Positions 1-10,359 of a DNA stretch of 49,172 bases are shown piece by piece. The translations under genes were made by a program, and so were the position numbers. The stretch's first letter is position 1. The number at the start of each line of letters is the position of its first letter. Source of the stretch: Parasporobacterium paucivorans DSM 15970 (GTDB lineage Bacteria; Bacillota; Clostridia; Lachnospirales; Lachnospiraceae). The stretch is from contig NZ_FQYT01000023.1 in assembly GCF_900141895.1 (NCBI RefSeq), forward strand, positions 1 to 49,172. Reading direction: 5' to 3'. The notes below the pieces were generated by a model. That model did not search any database, was not told where the DNA came from, and was given only the letters and a program-made list of their open reading frames with translations.

Positions 1-41
1 ATTTGCTTTTTAAATTCAAAACTATATTTTGCCATAAAAAA

Positions 42-90
42 ACTGACCTCCCATAAGTTAGATTTTTAGGTCTAACTTATGGGGGTCAGT
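42..90 (-). terminator. Long hairpin, probable pyrG terminator; resembles paired IS ends
   Basis: The arms at 42-62 and 71-90 are complementary over about 20 bp with one bulged base, around an 8-nt loop. Read on the minus strand, the hairpin follows the pyrG stop and is followed directly by seven T residues (complement of 35-41), which is the shape of an intrinsic terminator. The arm sequence also resembles, from memory, the terminal inverted repeats of IS3-family elements, so the hairpin may derive from a collapsed insertion sequence. Confidence 0.7.
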
Positions 91-118
91 TCAAATCCGG
101 CGGTCCATCTTTTTTATA

Positions 119-1723
119 CTAGGACTGAAATTTAATGGCTGCGTTTATGAATCCGTTGAAAAGGGGATGAGGCCGGTTGGGTCTGGATTTCAGTTCCGGA
201 TGCGCCTGTGTGGCCAAAAACCATGGATGATCCTCTAATTCTATCATTTCCACGATTCGTCCATCCGGGGATATTCCGGATAAAATCATCCCTTTTTCTC
301 TCAGTACGTTCCTGAAATCGTTATTTACCTCATAACGGTGTCTGTGGCGTTCATGGATAACATCTTGTCCGTATAATATATATGCTTTGGAATTTTGATC
401 CAGTACGCAAGGATAGGAGCCGAGGCGGAGTGTTCCTCCCAGGTCCGTGATTCCATTCTGCTCCGGCATGATATGGATTACCGGATGGGTTGTGGATGGA
501 TCCAGTTCCGTACTGTGTGCATCGGCGAATCCGACCACATCACGGGAAAACTCCACAATGGCAAGCTGCATTCCCAGACAAAGTCCCAGGAAAGGGATCT
601 TGTGTTCTCTTGCGTATTTGATGGCAAGGATTTTTCCTTCCACGCCTCTGTCGCCGAATCCTCCTGGAACCAGGATTCCGGACACATCCTTGAAAACCTC
701 GTTAATATTGCATTCATTCAGCTTTTCGGAATCAACCCACTCAATACAGACATTGGCCGCATTGGCGACGCCGGCATGTTTCAGGGATTCCACAACGCTT
801 ATGTAAGCATCATGAAGCTGGACATATTTACCTACCAGAGCAATTTTTACAGTATCAGTCAAATGCCTTGCGGCCTCAACCATGAGCTTCCATTCCTCCA
901 GATCCGGTTCAGGACATGGAAGTTTCAGGCATTCGCAGGCTGCCTGTGCCAGGTGTTCTTCTTCCATCGCCAGAGGAACCGCATACAGGTTATCCACATC
1001 CAGGTTCTGGATGACACGGTTGTTAGGAACATTGCAGAATAATGCAATTTTATCCTTCATCTGCTGGCTGATCGGGTGCTCCGAACGGCAAACCAGGATA
1101 TCCGCATGAAGACCCATGGATTGGAGCTCCCGGACGCTGGCCTGGGTCGGCTTTGTTTTTAATTCACCGGAAGCCGTGAGGTAGGGAATCAGAGTCACAT
1201 GCAGAAGGATGGCATTTTCGGGCCCTACATCATGCTGGAACTGACGGATTGCCTCCAGAAAAGGCTGGCTTTCTATATCGCCGACGGTTCCGCCGACTTC
1301 AATAATGGCGATCTCTGTTTTGGTCTCTCCTGGATTCCGGTAGAATCTTCCCTTGATCTCATTGGTGATATGAGGGATTACCTGTACGGTTCCGCCGCCG
1401 TAATCGCCCCTGCGTTCCTTGGATAATACGGACCAGTAGATTTTGCCTGTGGTGACATTTGAGTTTTTGTTTAAATTCTCATCTATAAATCTTTCATAAT
1501 GGCCCAAATCCAAATCGGTTTCGGTGCCGTCGTCTGTTACAAATACTTCCCCATGCTGTATTGGATTCATGGTACCCGGATCCACATTGATATACGGGTC
1601 AAATTTCTGCATGGTTACTGCATAGCCTCTGGCCTTCAAAAGACGGCCCAGAGAGGCTGCCGTGATACCCTTGCCGAGACCGGACACAACACCTCCGGTT
1701 ACAAATACGTACTTCACTGCCAT
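119..1723 (-). CDS. pyrG: CTP synthase
   Basis: CTP synthase converts UTP to CTP using ATP and glutamine-derived ammonia in the cytoplasm. The 534-residue product has the usual family length. The N-terminal amidoligase domain opens with [16 protein letters not shown] and continues with the [12 protein letters not shown] and [23 protein letters not shown]-type blocks. The C-terminal class I glutaminase domain has the nucleophile motif GLCLGMQ and the catalytic HPE near the end ([10 protein letters not shown]). An upstream in-frame TTG at 1738 exists, but a GGAGG (complement of 1731-1735) lies 7 nt before the ATG at 1723, so I use the ATG. The gene is divergent from ftsH and is the only confident minus-strand gene here. 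I see no attenuator hairpin in its short leader. Confidence 0.97.
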   Translation of the reverse strand: MAVKYVFVTGGVVSGLGKGITAASLGRLLKARGYAVTMQKFDPYINVDPGTMNPIQHGEVFVTDDGTETDLDLGHYERFIDENLNKNSNVTTGKIYWSVLSKERRGDYGGGTVQVIPHITNEIKGRFYRNPGETKTEIAIIEVGGTVGDIESQPFLEAIRQFQHDVGPENAILLHVTLIPYLTASGELKTKPTQASVRELQSMGLHADILVCRSEHPISQQMKDKIALFCNVPNNRVIQNLDVDNLYAVPLAMEEEHLAQAACECLKLPCPEPDLEEWKLMVEAARHLTDTVKIALVGKYVQLHDAYISVVESLKHAGVANAANVCIEWVDSEKLNECNINEVFKDVSGILVPGGFGDRGVEGKILAIKYAREHKIPFLGLCLGMQLAIVEFSRDVVGFADAHSTELDPSTTHPVIHIMPEQNGITDLGGTLRLGSYPCVLDQNSKAYILYGQDVIHERHRHRYEVNNDFRNVLREKGMILSGISPDGRIVEMIELEDHPWFLATQAHPELKSRPNRPHPLFNGFINAAIKFQS

Positions 1724-1752
1724 GTAATGACCTCCCAAATAAAATAAACTTA

Positions 1753-1780
1753 ATTATACACCATAGAAGCATGAAGTCCA
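1753..1780 (-). promoter_or_regulatory. Candidate promoter for pyrG
   Basis: On the minus strand, a perfect -10 TATAAT (complement of 1753-1758) is preceded at 16 nt by TGGACT (complement of 1775-1780), a 4/6 match to the -35 consensus. It lies about 30 nt upstream of the pyrG ATG. Confidence 0.45.
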
Positions 1781-1830
1781 CCATTTTTTTGAGAGTTTGT
1801 GAAATATGTTTGAAATATATACGTTCCTTA

Positions 1831-1859
1831 TTGATTTATAATTCGGATGAATCTATAAT
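1831..1859 (+). promoter_or_regulatory. Promoter of ftsH-uvrC
   Basis: TTGATT at 1831-1836 and TATAAT at 1854-1859 are separated by 17 nt, a good housekeeping sigma-A promoter. It would give a leader of about 40 nt before the ftsH ATG. Confidence 0.65.
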
Positions 1860-1904
1860 AAATAGAACAATGGTTCTTAAACTAGTATTTAGAAAGAGGC
1901 TAAT

Positions 1905-3800
1905 ATGAATAACAATAACCGGGATGACAAAAAACCAAAAAATAATTCGACCATAATGATCATTATTATTGTGGGAATCATTACCATTCTGGGAATAAGT
2001 GCTTTATCCAGCATGTTGGAAAAAGCTACTTCAAAGGAAGTTACCTACAACGAATTCCTCACCATGATTGACGAAGGAAAAGTTGAATCTATTATTTTCA
2101 GCAACGACAACAAGATTATGATCACGCCAAAAGGAATGGATGAAGCCCTTGTGGGGTATACATACTGGACCACCAACCTGAATGATCCGGAGCTGATACC
2201 CCTTCTTAAAACGAAACCGGATATCAAATACACGGGTGAACAGGCGGATTCTCAATCCACTCTTTTGAATTTCGTTTTTGTATGGGTGCTGCCCTTTGTG
2301 GCAGTCTATTTCGTGATGGGGATCATATTCAAAAAAATGGGAAAAGGCGGCGGAGTAATGGGCGTCGGCAAGTCGAACGCCAAGATTTATGTGGAAAAAT
2401 CTACCGGAGTGACCTTCCGGGATGTGGCCGGATGTGATGAAGCCAAGGAATCTCTTACGGAAATCGTGGATTTCCTGCACAATCCGGGCAAGTATTCCCA
2501 AATCGGCGCAAAGCTTCCCAAAGGAGCCCTTCTGGTCGGACCTCCGGGAACCGGCAAGACACTCCTGGCCAAAGCGGTTGCAGGAGAGGCCAAGGTGCCA
2601 TTCTTCTCCCTGTCCGGATCGGATTTTGTGGAGATGTTTGTAGGCGTCGGAGCATCCCGTGTGAGGGACCTTTTCAAACAGGCCCAGCAGCAGGCACCCT
2701 GTATAATATTTATTGATGAGATTGATGCTATCGGCAAGAGCAGAGATACGAAGTTCGGCGGCAACGACGAGCGTGAACAGACTCTGAACCAGCTGCTTTC
2801 TGAGATGGATGGTTTTGATTCTTCCAAGGGAGTATTCATACTGGCGGCTACCAACCGTCCGGAAGTACTGGATAAGGCCCTGCTCCGTCCAGGCCGTTTC
2901 GACAGGAGAATCATCGTGGACAAGCCGGACCTGAAGGGCCGGGTGGAAATCCTGAAGGTACACTCCAAAAATGTGGCCATGGATGACACGGTGGATCTGG
3001 AGGCAATCGGACTGGCTACCAGCGGTGCTGTAGGATCGGATCTTGCCAATATGATAAATGAGGCAGCTATCAATGCAGTCCAGAACGGAAGAAGCGCCAT
3101 TTCTCAGAATGACCTTTTTGAATCCGTGGAAGTAGTCGTAGCGGGCAAGGAAAAGAAGGACAGGATACTTAATAAGGAAGAAAAGAAAGTGGTTGCCTAC
3201 CATGAGGTAGGGCATGCCCTGATAACGGCTTTGGAGAAAAAGGCGGAACCGGTACAGAAAATCACCATCGTTCCAAGAACCATGGGTTCTCTGGGATACG
3301 TCATGCAGGTGCCAGAGGAAGAAAAATACCTTATGTCCAAGCAGGATCTGGAGGCACGTATTGTTACCCTTCTGGGAGGCAGGGCTTCCGAGGAGATCGT
3401 GTTTGAGAGCGTGACTACAGGTGCTTCCAACGACATGGAAAAAGCAACCAAACTGGCAAGGGCCATGATCACCCAGTTCGGAATGTCCGAAAAATTCGGC
3501 TTGATGAGTCTGGAAACCATCGAAAACCAGTATCTGGATGGAAGGGCATCCCTGAACTGCAGCGAAGCCACAGCTGCGGAAGTGGACAAAGAAGTGCAGG
3601 AAATGCTGCGAACGAGCTATGGTAAAGCGAAAGAGCTGATACTGGCCAATCGGGCGGCATTGGATAGAATAGCAGAATATCTGTATGAGAAGGAAACCAT
3701 TACCGGAGCCCAGTTTATGGAAATCTTCAATCAGGAGAATCTTGAGGGTCTGGAGACTGAAACAGGCGAACCGGTTGTGCAGAACGGGGAAAATGTTTAA
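1905..3800 (+). CDS. ftsH: ATP-dependent zinc metalloprotease FtsH
   Basis: FtsH is a membrane-anchored hexameric AAA+ protease that degrades misfolded and regulatory membrane and cytosolic proteins. The 631-residue product has a first transmembrane helix at about residues 16-36, an extracytoplasmic domain, and a second helix at about 120-140. The AAA module has Walker A GPPGTGKT at residues 212-219, Walker [12 protein letters not shown], and the second region of homology with RPGRFDR. The zinc motif HEVGH is at 433-437 in the M41 peptidase domain. The ATG follows AAAGAGG. The C-terminal tail is acidic. The stop codon overlaps the uvrC start region, so the two genes are co-transcribed. Confidence 0.97.
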   Translation: MNNNNRDDKKPKNNSTIMIIIIVGIITILGISALSSMLEKATSKEVTYNEFLTMIDEGKVESIIFSNDNKIMITPKGMDEALVGYTYWTTNLNDPELIPLLKTKPDIKYTGEQADSQSTLLNFVFVWVLPFVAVYFVMGIIFKKMGKGGGVMGVGKSNAKIYVEKSTGVTFRDVAGCDEAKESLTEIVDFLHNPGKYSQIGAKLPKGALLVGPPGTGKTLLAKAVAGEAKVPFFSLSGSDFVEMFVGVGASRVRDLFKQAQQQAPCIIFIDEIDAIGKSRDTKFGGNDEREQTLNQLLSEMDGFDSSKGVFILAATNRPEVLDKALLRPGRFDRRIIVDKPDLKGRVEILKVHSKNVAMDDTVDLEAIGLATSGAVGSDLANMINEAAINAVQNGRSAISQNDLFESVEVVVAGKEKKDRILNKEEKKVVAYHEVGHALITALEKKAEPVQKITIVPRTMGSLGYVMQVPEEEKYLMSKQDLEARIVTLLGGRASEEIVFESVTTGASNDMEKATKLARAMITQFGMSEKFGLMSLETIENQYLDGRASLNCSEATAAEVDKEVQEMLRTSYGKAKELILANRAALDRIAEYLYEKETITGAQFMEIFNQENLEGLETETGEPVVQNGENV

Positions 3801-5649
3801 TATTGAGGAAGAATTAAAAAAGCTGCCGTCATCACCGGGTGTCTACCTGATGCATGACGGCAGGGATACAATCATATATGTTGGGAAGGCCATAAACCTG
3901 AAGAACAGAGTGCGACAGTATTTCCAGAAGAGCAGAAATGTGTCGTCCAAGATAGAGCAGATGGTCACCCGGATCACTTATTTTGAATATATTGTAACGG
4001 ATTCGGAGTTGGAGGCCTTGATTCTGGAGAGCAATCTGATCAAGGAACACCAGCCCCGTTATAATACCATGCTGAAGGATGATAAAAGTTATCCGTATAT
4101 CAAGGTGACGGTGCAGGAGGATTATCCCCGCATCCTTTTCTCTCGGGATCAGAAGAAAGACAAATCCAAGTATTTTGGCCCGTTTACAAGTGCGGGAGCC
4201 GTCAAGGACACAATAGAGCTACTGACAAAAATCTATAAAATAAGAACATGCAGCAGGGTCCTGCCAAGAGATATCGGGAAGGAAAGGCCCTGCTTGAATT
4301 ATCATATCCAGCAGTGCGATGGACCCTGTCAGGGATATATCAGCAAAAGAGATTACGGACAGGCTGTCCAGAGCACCATGGAATTTCTGAAGGGGAATTT
4401 CAAGGATGTGCTGAATCTGCTGGAAGACAAGATGAACCAGGCTTCAGAGGAGCTGGAATTCGAAAAGGCCATCGAATACAGGGAGCTTCTGTTCAGCGTC
4501 AGACAGATTTTCCAGAAACAGAAGATGGAAGCAGACAATAACGAGAATAAAGATATTATTGCGTATGCGGCGGATGGTCTGGATGCCGTAGTACAGGTTT
4601 TTTTTATCCGGAATGGAAAGCTTCTGGGGAGAGAACACTTTCATCTCCGTATAGCACTTCAGGAATCAGGACGCCAGATACTGGGAAGCTTCATCAAGCA
4701 ATATTATGCAGGCACTCCGTTTATTCCGAAGGAGCTTTTAGTCCAGGAAGAGCCGGAGGATGAAGAGGTCATTGAGGAATGGCTCTCTGGCAGACTCGGA
4801 CAGAAGGTCCGGATTACCACCCCCAAGAAGGGCGGGAAGGAAAAGCTGGTGGAGCTCGCCAAAAAGAATGCGGACCTGATTATTTCCCAGGACAAGGAAA
4901 AACTCCGGATAGAACATATACGAACAGCCGGAGCCATGGAGGAAATAAGGGAACTGCTGGGACTAGAGAAACTGAACCGCATAGAGGCTTTCGATATTTC
5001 CAACACCAGCGGTTATGAATCCGTTGCGTCCATGGTGGTTTATGAAGGCGGGAAACCCAAGAGGAATGATTACCGTAAATTCAGGATAAAGTGGGTGAAG
5101 GGAGCAGATGATTATTCCAGTCTGGCAGAAGTGCTGACGAGAAGGCTTGCCCATGGCATCAAGGAAGCACAGGAACTGGAAGAAAAAGGAATCAGCCAGA
5201 ACCTGGGGAATTTCACTAAATTTCCGGATCTTATCCTGATGGATGGAGGCAAAGGCCAGGTAAATATTGCTCTGCGTGTACTGGAAGAGATGGGTCTGGA
5301 CATTCCGGTCTGCGGGATGGTGAAGGATGACAATCACAGAACAAGAGGGCTTTACTACCGGAATGAAGAGGTTCCCCTGAAGAAGTCCAGTGAGGGATTC
5401 CGTCTGATTACCAGAATCCAGGATGAAACCCACCGGTTTGCCATTGAGTACCACAGGAAACTCCGGGGAAAAGAACAGCTTCATTCTATACTGGATGACA
5501 TAGAGGGAGTCGGACCGAAACGGAGGCTGGAGCTTATGAAAGCTTTTAAAAACATTGATAACATTAAAAATGCAGATATGGAAGAGCTGAATGCGGTGCC
5601 GGGAATGAACATGGCGGCTGCCAGAAAAATATATGAATTCTTTCATTAG
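3793..5649 (+). CDS. uvrC: UvrABC system protein C
   Basis: UvrC is the dual-incision nuclease of nucleotide excision repair and acts with UvrA and UvrB. The 618-residue product has the GIY-YIG nuclease at the N-terminus (SPGVYLM and IIYVGKA at about 14-35), a UVR motif ([13 protein letters not shown] at about residue 220), a C-terminal RNase H-like endonuclease ([15 protein letters not shown]) and a final helix-hairpin-helix (IEGVGPKRR). The frame is open further upstream, but the family start is the ATG at 3793, which overlaps the end of ftsH by 8 nt. The ribosome site (GGGGA) is very close to the ATG, which suggests translational coupling. The endonuclease motif has Asn where DISH is common. 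Confidence 0.96.
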   Translation: MFNIEEELKKLPSSPGVYLMHDGRDTIIYVGKAINLKNRVRQYFQKSRNVSSKIEQMVTRITYFEYIVTDSELEALILESNLIKEHQPRYNTMLKDDKSYPYIKVTVQEDYPRILFSRDQKKDKSKYFGPFTSAGAVKDTIELLTKIYKIRTCSRVLPRDIGKERPCLNYHIQQCDGPCQGYISKRDYGQAVQSTMEFLKGNFKDVLNLLEDKMNQASEELEFEKAIEYRELLFSVRQIFQKQKMEADNNENKDIIAYAADGLDAVVQVFFIRNGKLLGREHFHLRIALQESGRQILGSFIKQYYAGTPFIPKELLVQEEPEDEEVIEEWLSGRLGQKVRITTPKKGGKEKLVELAKKNADLIISQDKEKLRIEHIRTAGAMEEIRELLGLEKLNRIEAFDISNTSGYESVASMVVYEGGKPKRNDYRKFRIKWVKGADDYSSLAEVLTRRLAHGIKEAQELEEKGISQNLGNFTKFPDLILMDGGKGQVNIALRVLEEMGLDIPVCGMVKDDNHRTRGLYYRNEEVPLKKSSEGFRLITRIQDETHRFAIEYHRKLRGKEQLHSILDDIEGVGPKRRLELMKAFKNIDNIKNADMEELNAVPGMNMAAARKIYEFFH

Positions 5650-5651
5650 TC

Positions 5652-5660
5652 TGATATAAT
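5652..5660 (+). promoter_or_regulatory. Extended -10 promoter candidate for hprK cluster
   Basis: TGATATAAT at 5652-5660 is a perfect extended -10 element (TG, one base, TATAAT) immediately after the uvrC stop and about 45 nt before hprK. There is no good -35, which extended -10 promoters tolerate. It may drive the whole hprK to HPr-like cluster. Confidence 0.45.
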
Positions 5661-5705
5661 CAGCTGAGTAGCTTTTATGGCTGTAAAGGGTCTGGAGGGT
5701 AAAAT

Positions 5706-6632
5706 ATGCAGAGTATTGCACTGACTGCGATTGCAGAGAAATTGGAACTGAAAAGTCTGACACCAGAGATGAATATCGAGAATATTGAGATCGTGGAGCC
5801 GGATATAAACAGGCCGGCCCTGCAGCTTGCAGGTTTCTTCGATCATTTTGACAGTGGACGTGTCCAGGTTATCGGACATGTGGAACACACCTTCGTCCAG
5901 ACGTTGGAGAAGGATGTCCGGATCAAAAGATATGAGCAGCTGCTGAGCCACAATCTTCCATGCGTAATTTTCTGCCGTGACCTTATCCCGGATCAGGATT
6001 TTATGGATATCGCAAGGGACAAGAACATACCGGTGTTTTCCACCGGTAAGGTGACATTTCCGTTTATTGCCGAAATTGTTGCGCTTCTTTACAGACTGCT
6101 TTCTCCGAGTATGACGGTTCACGGGGTTCTGGTGGACGTTTACGGAGAAGGAATCCTTATCATGGGCGAGAGCGGCATCGGTAAAAGCGAGGCTGCCCTG
6201 GAGCTGATCCGAAGGGGACACAGGCTCGTAGCGGACGATGTGGTGGAACTGCACCGTGTTACACCGGAACAGCTGATTGGAAGGTCCCCGGATATTACGA
6301 GGCATTTCATTGAAGTCAGGGGCATCGGTATTCTGGATGTCAAGACCCTGTTCGGTGTTGGAAGCGTCAAGGACGAACATCCGGTAGATATTGTCATAAA
6401 ATTCGAGGACTGGGACCGGGAAAGAAAATATGACAGACTCGGGCTGGAAGATGAATACATGGAATTTCTGGGGAACAAGGTCGTAGCCCATGCCATTCCA
6501 ATCCGTCCGGGACGGAATCTGGCAGTCATCGTCGAATCTGCGGCAATCAACTGCCGCCAGAAGAAGATGGGTTACAATGCTGCCCAGGAACTGTACAAAA
6601 GGGTGCAGGAAAATATCAACAGGAAAAAGTGA
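5706..6632 (+). CDS. hprK: HPr kinase/phosphorylase
   Basis: HprK phosphorylates Ser46 of HPr and Crh and reverses this with phosphate. It is the sensor of carbon catabolite repression in Firmicutes. The 308-residue product has the family length. The N-terminal domain is followed by the catalytic His-containing block (MTVHGVLVDVYGEGIL), the P-loop GESGIGKS at 154-161, and the signature EVRGIGILDVKTLFGVGSV. Start ATG 5706 is preceded by GGAGGG at good spacing. Two HPr-family proteins, both retaining the serine region but lacking the PTS histidine, lie in this window (10334 and 27772) and are plausible substrates. Confidence 0.96.
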   Translation: MQSIALTAIAEKLELKSLTPEMNIENIEIVEPDINRPALQLAGFFDHFDSGRVQVIGHVEHTFVQTLEKDVRIKRYEQLLSHNLPCVIFCRDLIPDQDFMDIARDKNIPVFSTGKVTFPFIAEIVALLYRLLSPSMTVHGVLVDVYGEGILIMGESGIGKSEAALELIRRGHRLVADDVVELHRVTPEQLIGRSPDITRHFIEVRGIGILDVKTLFGVGSVKDEHPVDIVIKFEDWDRERKYDRLGLEDEYMEFLGNKVVAHAIPIRPGRNLAVIVESAAINCRQKKMGYNAAQELYKRVQENINRKK

Positions 6633-6634
6633 TA

Positions 6635-7585
6635 ATGGAACGAATCGTATTTGGCGTGGACGTCGGAGGGACGACTATTAAAGCAGGCTGCTTCACGATG
6701 GAAGGCAGACTGCTTGAAAAGTGGACAATTCCCACAAGGACACAGGAGGAAGGAAGGGATATCCTTCCGGATATAAGTGGGCTGATACATGGGAAAATCA
6801 GCGGAAATACCGTTTTGGCCGGTGTGGGAATCGGTGTGCCGGGTCCAGTGACGGAAGCCGGTCTGGTGCTCGGCTGTGTCAACCTGGGTTGGGATACATT
6901 CCATCTTGAAAAGAAGTTCTCAAATATGTTGGGAGGCGTACCGGTGAAGGCCGGTAATGACGCCTCCCTTGCGGCTTTGGGTGAATATGTGATGGGTGCC
7001 GGCAGGGGATGCCCGGATATGGTTCTGGTAACCCTGGGGACGGGAGTCGGTTCCGGAATAATTATTGACGGGCACCTTGTCACGGGCTATAATGGAGCCG
7101 CAGGCGAAATTGGGCATATGCCTCTTGTGCCGGAGTGTGAAGACACATGCACATGCGGGAAAAAAGGATGTCTGGAGCTGGCTGCCTCGGCTTCCGGTAT
7201 TGTCCGGCAGGCGAACAGACTTTTGGCAGGCACGGATACGGATTCGCAGCTCCGGGGAATAAAATCCTTTACGGCCAAAGATGTATTTGAACTGGCAAAA
7301 AAAGGGGATTTCCTGTCACTCAGTGTGATAGAGAGGGCAATGGATTACCTTGCATCCGGGCTTGCATGCACAGCGTCGGTGGTAAATCCGGGCCTGTTTT
7401 TGATTGGCGGAGGAATGAGCGGGGCCGGCATGTTTCTTGTGGACATGCTGGAAGAAAAATTCAGGGAAAAAGCATTTACGCCCTGCGGAGATGTGAAATT
7501 CGGCATAGCCTCCCTGGGACCGGATGCGGGCATATACGGAGCTGCAGCACAGATTATCCAATCGCTGAGAAATGAAAGGCTTTAA
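6635..7585 (+). CDS. glcK: ROK-family glucokinase
   Basis: ROK-family sugar kinase, probably glucokinase, which makes glucose 6-phosphate from ATP and glucose entering without the PTS. The 316-residue product begins with the phosphate-binding DVGGTTIKAG. It has the ROK signature region (GAAGEIGHMPL) and the zinc-binding CTCGKKGCLE. The hprK TGA (6630-6632) overlaps an alternative GTG at 6629. I prefer the ATG at 6635, which has AGGA about 10 nt upstream. Its placement after hprK fits a carbon-control cluster. Substrate specificity is inferred from family and length, not proven. Confidence 0.9.
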   Translation: MERIVFGVDVGGTTIKAGCFTMEGRLLEKWTIPTRTQEEGRDILPDISGLIHGKISGNTVLAGVGIGVPGPVTEAGLVLGCVNLGWDTFHLEKKFSNMLGGVPVKAGNDASLAALGEYVMGAGRGCPDMVLVTLGTGVGSGIIIDGHLVTGYNGAAGEIGHMPLVPECEDTCTCGKKGCLELAASASGIVRQANRLLAGTDTDSQLRGIKSFTAKDVFELAKKGDFLSLSVIERAMDYLASGLACTASVVNPGLFLIGGGMSGAGMFLVDMLEEKFREKAFTPCGDVKFGIASLGPDAGIYGAAAQIIQSLRNERL

Positions 7586-8498
7586 GACTGATATGGAAAA
7601 AGATATTATAAGACAATTTTGCGATATTGCAGGGACAGACAACGTGGAAACGGATGCGCCCATGAACCGATATACAACCTTCAGAACGGGCGGACCGGCA
7701 GACTGTATGGTTTCACCCGGAACCATAGAACAGATACGCCAGCTGCTGAAAATCTGCAGGGAAAACAAGATAAAATACTTTGTAATGGGAAATGGCAGCA
7801 ATGTAATCGTAAGAGACAGCGGATACAGAGGGCTGATTATACGCATAAATAAAAATTTCAGTGGAATCAGGCTGGAAGGAGAAATGATAACTGCCCAGGC
7901 CGGCATGATGCTTTCCAAGGTCGCGGCAGCCGCCAGCACAGCCGGGCTGACAGGCATGGAATTTGCCTCCGGTATTCCGGGCACTCTGGGAGGAGCCCTG
8001 GGCATGAACGCTGGAGCTTATGGCGGGGAGATGAGCCAGATAGTCGAGTGGGTCAAAGTCATGGACCAGAACGGGGATTTACGGACCCTTTCCAGGGAAG
8101 AGCTGGAGTACGAATACAGGAACAGCAGAATTCTCAAAGAGAATTATATTGCACTGGAAGCGGGAATCCGGCTCGAAAAAGGAGACCCGGACCGCATCAA
8201 ACAGACAACGGAGGAGCTTGGGAACTGCCGGAGGGAAAAACAGCCTCTGGAATACCCCAGTGCCGGAAGCACATTCAAACGGCCGGCCGGAAGCTTTGCC
8301 GGAAAGCTGATAATGGACGCCGGGCTTGCCGGACGCAGAGTAGGGGATGCCCAGGTGTCCGAAAAGCACTGCGGCTTCATCATCAACCGGGGGAATGCAA
8401 CCTCTGGGGACATACTTGCGCTGATGCAGGAAGTAAAAGATATTGTATATAAAAAAACCGGTATCAGCCTGGAGTCGGAAGTAAAAATACTGGATTAG
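7572..8498 (+). CDS. murB: UDP-N-acetylenolpyruvoylglucosamine reductase
   Basis: MurB is the FAD enzyme that reduces UDP-GlcNAc-enolpyruvate to UDP-MurNAc in peptidoglycan precursor synthesis. The 308-residue product has the type IIb-like arrangement seen in Firmicutes: YTTFRTGGPAD, the FAD-binding GIPGTLGGALGMNAGAYGGE, the proton-donor serine block PSAGSTFKRP, and the C-terminal SLESEVKIL with the catalytic Glu. It overlaps the 3' end of glcK by 14 nt if ATG 7572 is used. ATG 7593 is an equally plausible start, and neither has a strong ribosome site, which implies coupling to glcK. Confidence 0.95.
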   Translation: MKGFKTDMEKDIIRQFCDIAGTDNVETDAPMNRYTTFRTGGPADCMVSPGTIEQIRQLLKICRENKIKYFVMGNGSNVIVRDSGYRGLIIRINKNFSGIRLEGEMITAQAGMMLSKVAAAASTAGLTGMEFASGIPGTLGGALGMNAGAYGGEMSQIVEWVKVMDQNGDLRTLSREELEYEYRNSRILKENYIALEAGIRLEKGDPDRIKQTTEELGNCRREKQPLEYPSAGSTFKRPAGSFAGKLIMDAGLAGRRVGDAQVSEKHCGFIINRGNATSGDILALMQEVKDIVYKKTGISLESEVKILD

Positions 8499-8511
8499 GG
8501 AGGAAGGCAGC

Positions 8512-9357
8512 ATGTCGGAATGTGTCATTGTAACTGGAATGAGCGGCGCAGGAAAGACAACGGCCCTGCGGGCATTTGAAGACGAGGGATATAACTGCAT
8601 TGACAATCTCCCCGTTGCCCTGATTGAGAAGCTTACTGAAATCGCCAGTTTTTCGAAGCTTGCCTTGTGTATCGACATACGGAGCGGGGACGCACTGGAT
8701 GAACTGGAAGAAATGCTGGATATTCTCAAGAGGCGTGAATATTCATATAAAATCCTGTTTTTGGATGCGGACGATGAAATCCTCATCAACCGCTTCAAGG
8801 AGACGCGCCGGGCGCATCCCTTAGGAGAAGAGATGCGGGTAGGGGAAGTCATTGCCCTGGAACGTAAAAAAATGGATTTCCTGAGAAAAAAGGCCGATTA
8901 TATCGTTGATACCAGCAGGATCAAGGCGAAGGACCTCCGGTCGAAAATAGAAGAGATATTCGTCCAGCATAAAGAATTTGACAATATGTTCATAACGATT
9001 TTGACTTTTGGATATAAACACGGCATTCCCCAGGATGCGGACTATGTGTTTGACGTAAGGTTTTTGCCGAATCCATTTTATATTCCGGAGCTGAAGCCAC
9101 GAAGCGGGTTGGAAAAAGAAGTCAGGGGTTATGTGTTTTCCTTTGAAGAATCACAGATTTTTTGTGATAAGGTGGAGGAAATGATCCGATATCTGGTACC
9201 GATGTTTATAAGAGAAGATAAGAATCAGCTGGTCATCGCAATTGGATGTACCGGGGGCAGACACCGTTCGGTTGCCATGGCAGAGGAGATTTTTGACAGG
9301 CTGGATGACAATCGGGAATATGGAATCAATATTATTCACAGGGATATCAGCAGATAA
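8512..9357 (+). CDS. rapZ: RapZ/YvcJ-family P-loop nucleotide-binding protein
   Basis: RapZ-family ATPase/GTPase. In E. coli it is an adaptor that senses glucosamine 6-phosphate and controls GlmS through small RNAs. In Bacillus the homologue is YvcJ. The 281-residue protein has Walker A GMSGAGKT at 9-16, the ENLP-like YNCIDNLPV, and the conserved C-terminal domain with FGYKHGIP, DVRFLPNPFY and IGCTGGRHRSV. The start follows AGGGAGG. In Bacillus this gene is followed by yvcK and whiA. Here whiA comes directly after it. Confidence 0.95.
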   Translation: MSECVIVTGMSGAGKTTALRAFEDEGYNCIDNLPVALIEKLTEIASFSKLALCIDIRSGDALDELEEMLDILKRREYSYKILFLDADDEILINRFKETRRAHPLGEEMRVGEVIALERKKMDFLRKKADYIVDTSRIKAKDLRSKIEEIFVQHKEFDNMFITILTFGYKHGIPQDADYVFDVRFLPNPFYIPELKPRSGLEKEVRGYVFSFEESQIFCDKVEEMIRYLVPMFIREDKNQLVIAIGCTGGRHRSVAMAEEIFDRLDDNREYGINIIHRDISR

Positions 9358-9375
9358 AAGGAAAGGTACGGGAAG

Positions 9376-10359
9376 ATGTCATTTTCGAGTGATGCCAGGG
9401 ATGAAGTGGCAAGGGACATTGTAAAAGCAAGGCATTGCCGTCTTGCGGAATTATCTGCCATCATAGGTTTGAACGGCAGACTTTCAGTCAGCAGCGAAGG
9501 AAGATATTCACTGAGTCTTCATACCGAAAACATTGCAGTGGCAAGAAAGTACTTTACAATCATAAAAAAAACATTTAATATAGTTACTGTGATTTCAATT
9601 AAGAACAATGCCTACCTGAAGAAGTCAAGAACCTACACAATCACGATAGGAAAGCATGAAGGCGCGTTAGCCGTTTTGCAGGCTGCAAAGTACATCGACA
9701 GGGAAGGTAATGTATCCAAAAACCTGTTGCTGCAGGATAAGACGATCGTCATGAACGCCTGCTGCAAAAGAGCATTTCTGCGAGGAGCATTTCTGGCAGC
9801 TGGATCCATAAGCGACCCGGAAAAGTTCTATCATCTTGAGCTAGTGACATCCGATATGGAAAAAGCATTGGAATTGCAACACGTAATCACCGCATTCGGA
9901 ATTGATGCAAAAATCGTCGGAAGAAAAAACAATTTTGTTGTTTATATCAAAGACAGTGACAGCATCGCTGAATTTCTGAATGTCATGGAAGCCCACGTGG
10001 CTCTTATGAACTTCGAAAACATAAGGATCCTCAAGGAAATGAGGAATTCGGTAAACCGTCAGGTGAACTGCGAAACAGCAAATATCAACAAGACGGTATC
10101 CGCTTCATTGAAACAGATAGAAGACATAACCTATATTAAAGAGACCGGGAATCTGCACACACTTACGGCAAATCTAAGGGAAATAGCTGAAATCCGGTTG
10201 GAATTTCCAGAACTGCCGTTGAAGGAACTAGGGACAATGTTAAATCCACCGATTGGAAAATCAGGAGTTAACCATAGATTGCGTAAGATAAGCGATATTG
10301 CTGATAGTTTAAGAGAGGTTAAGGAGGTACACAATGGTTACAAAGAACATGACAATTGA
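9376..10359 (+). CDS. whiA: DNA-binding protein WhiA
   Basis: WhiA is a conserved Gram-positive DNA-binding protein linked to cell division and sporulation control. The 327-residue product has the characteristic start MSFSSDARDE, a LAGLIDADG-like central domain (AFLRGAFLAAGSISDPEK) and a C-terminal helix-turn-helix (PPIGKSGVNHRLRKI). The ATG follows a GGAAAGG stretch. The 3' end overlaps the next gene by 26 nt, and the AGGAGG for that gene lies inside the whiA coding sequence. Confidence 0.95.
   Translation: MSFSSDARDEVARDIVKARHCRLAELSAIIGLNGRLSVSSEGRYSLSLHTENIAVARKYFTIIKKTFNIVTVISIKNNAYLKKSRTYTITIGKHEGALAVLQAAKYIDREGNVSKNLLLQDKTIVMNACCKRAFLRGAFLAAGSISDPEKFYHLELVTSDMEKALELQHVITAFGIDAKIVGRKNNFVVYIKDSDSIAEFLNVMEAHVALMNFENIRILKEMRNSVNRQVNCETANINKTVSASLKQIEDITYIKETGNLHTLTANLREIAEIRLEFPELPLKELGTMLNPPIGKSGVNHRLRKISDIADSLREVKEVHNGYKEHDN

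Noticed and set aside
2031-3215. 394-residue open frame on the minus strand opposite ftsH
   Set aside because: It is wholly antisense to a highly conserved protease, has no ribosome site and gives no recognisable protein.
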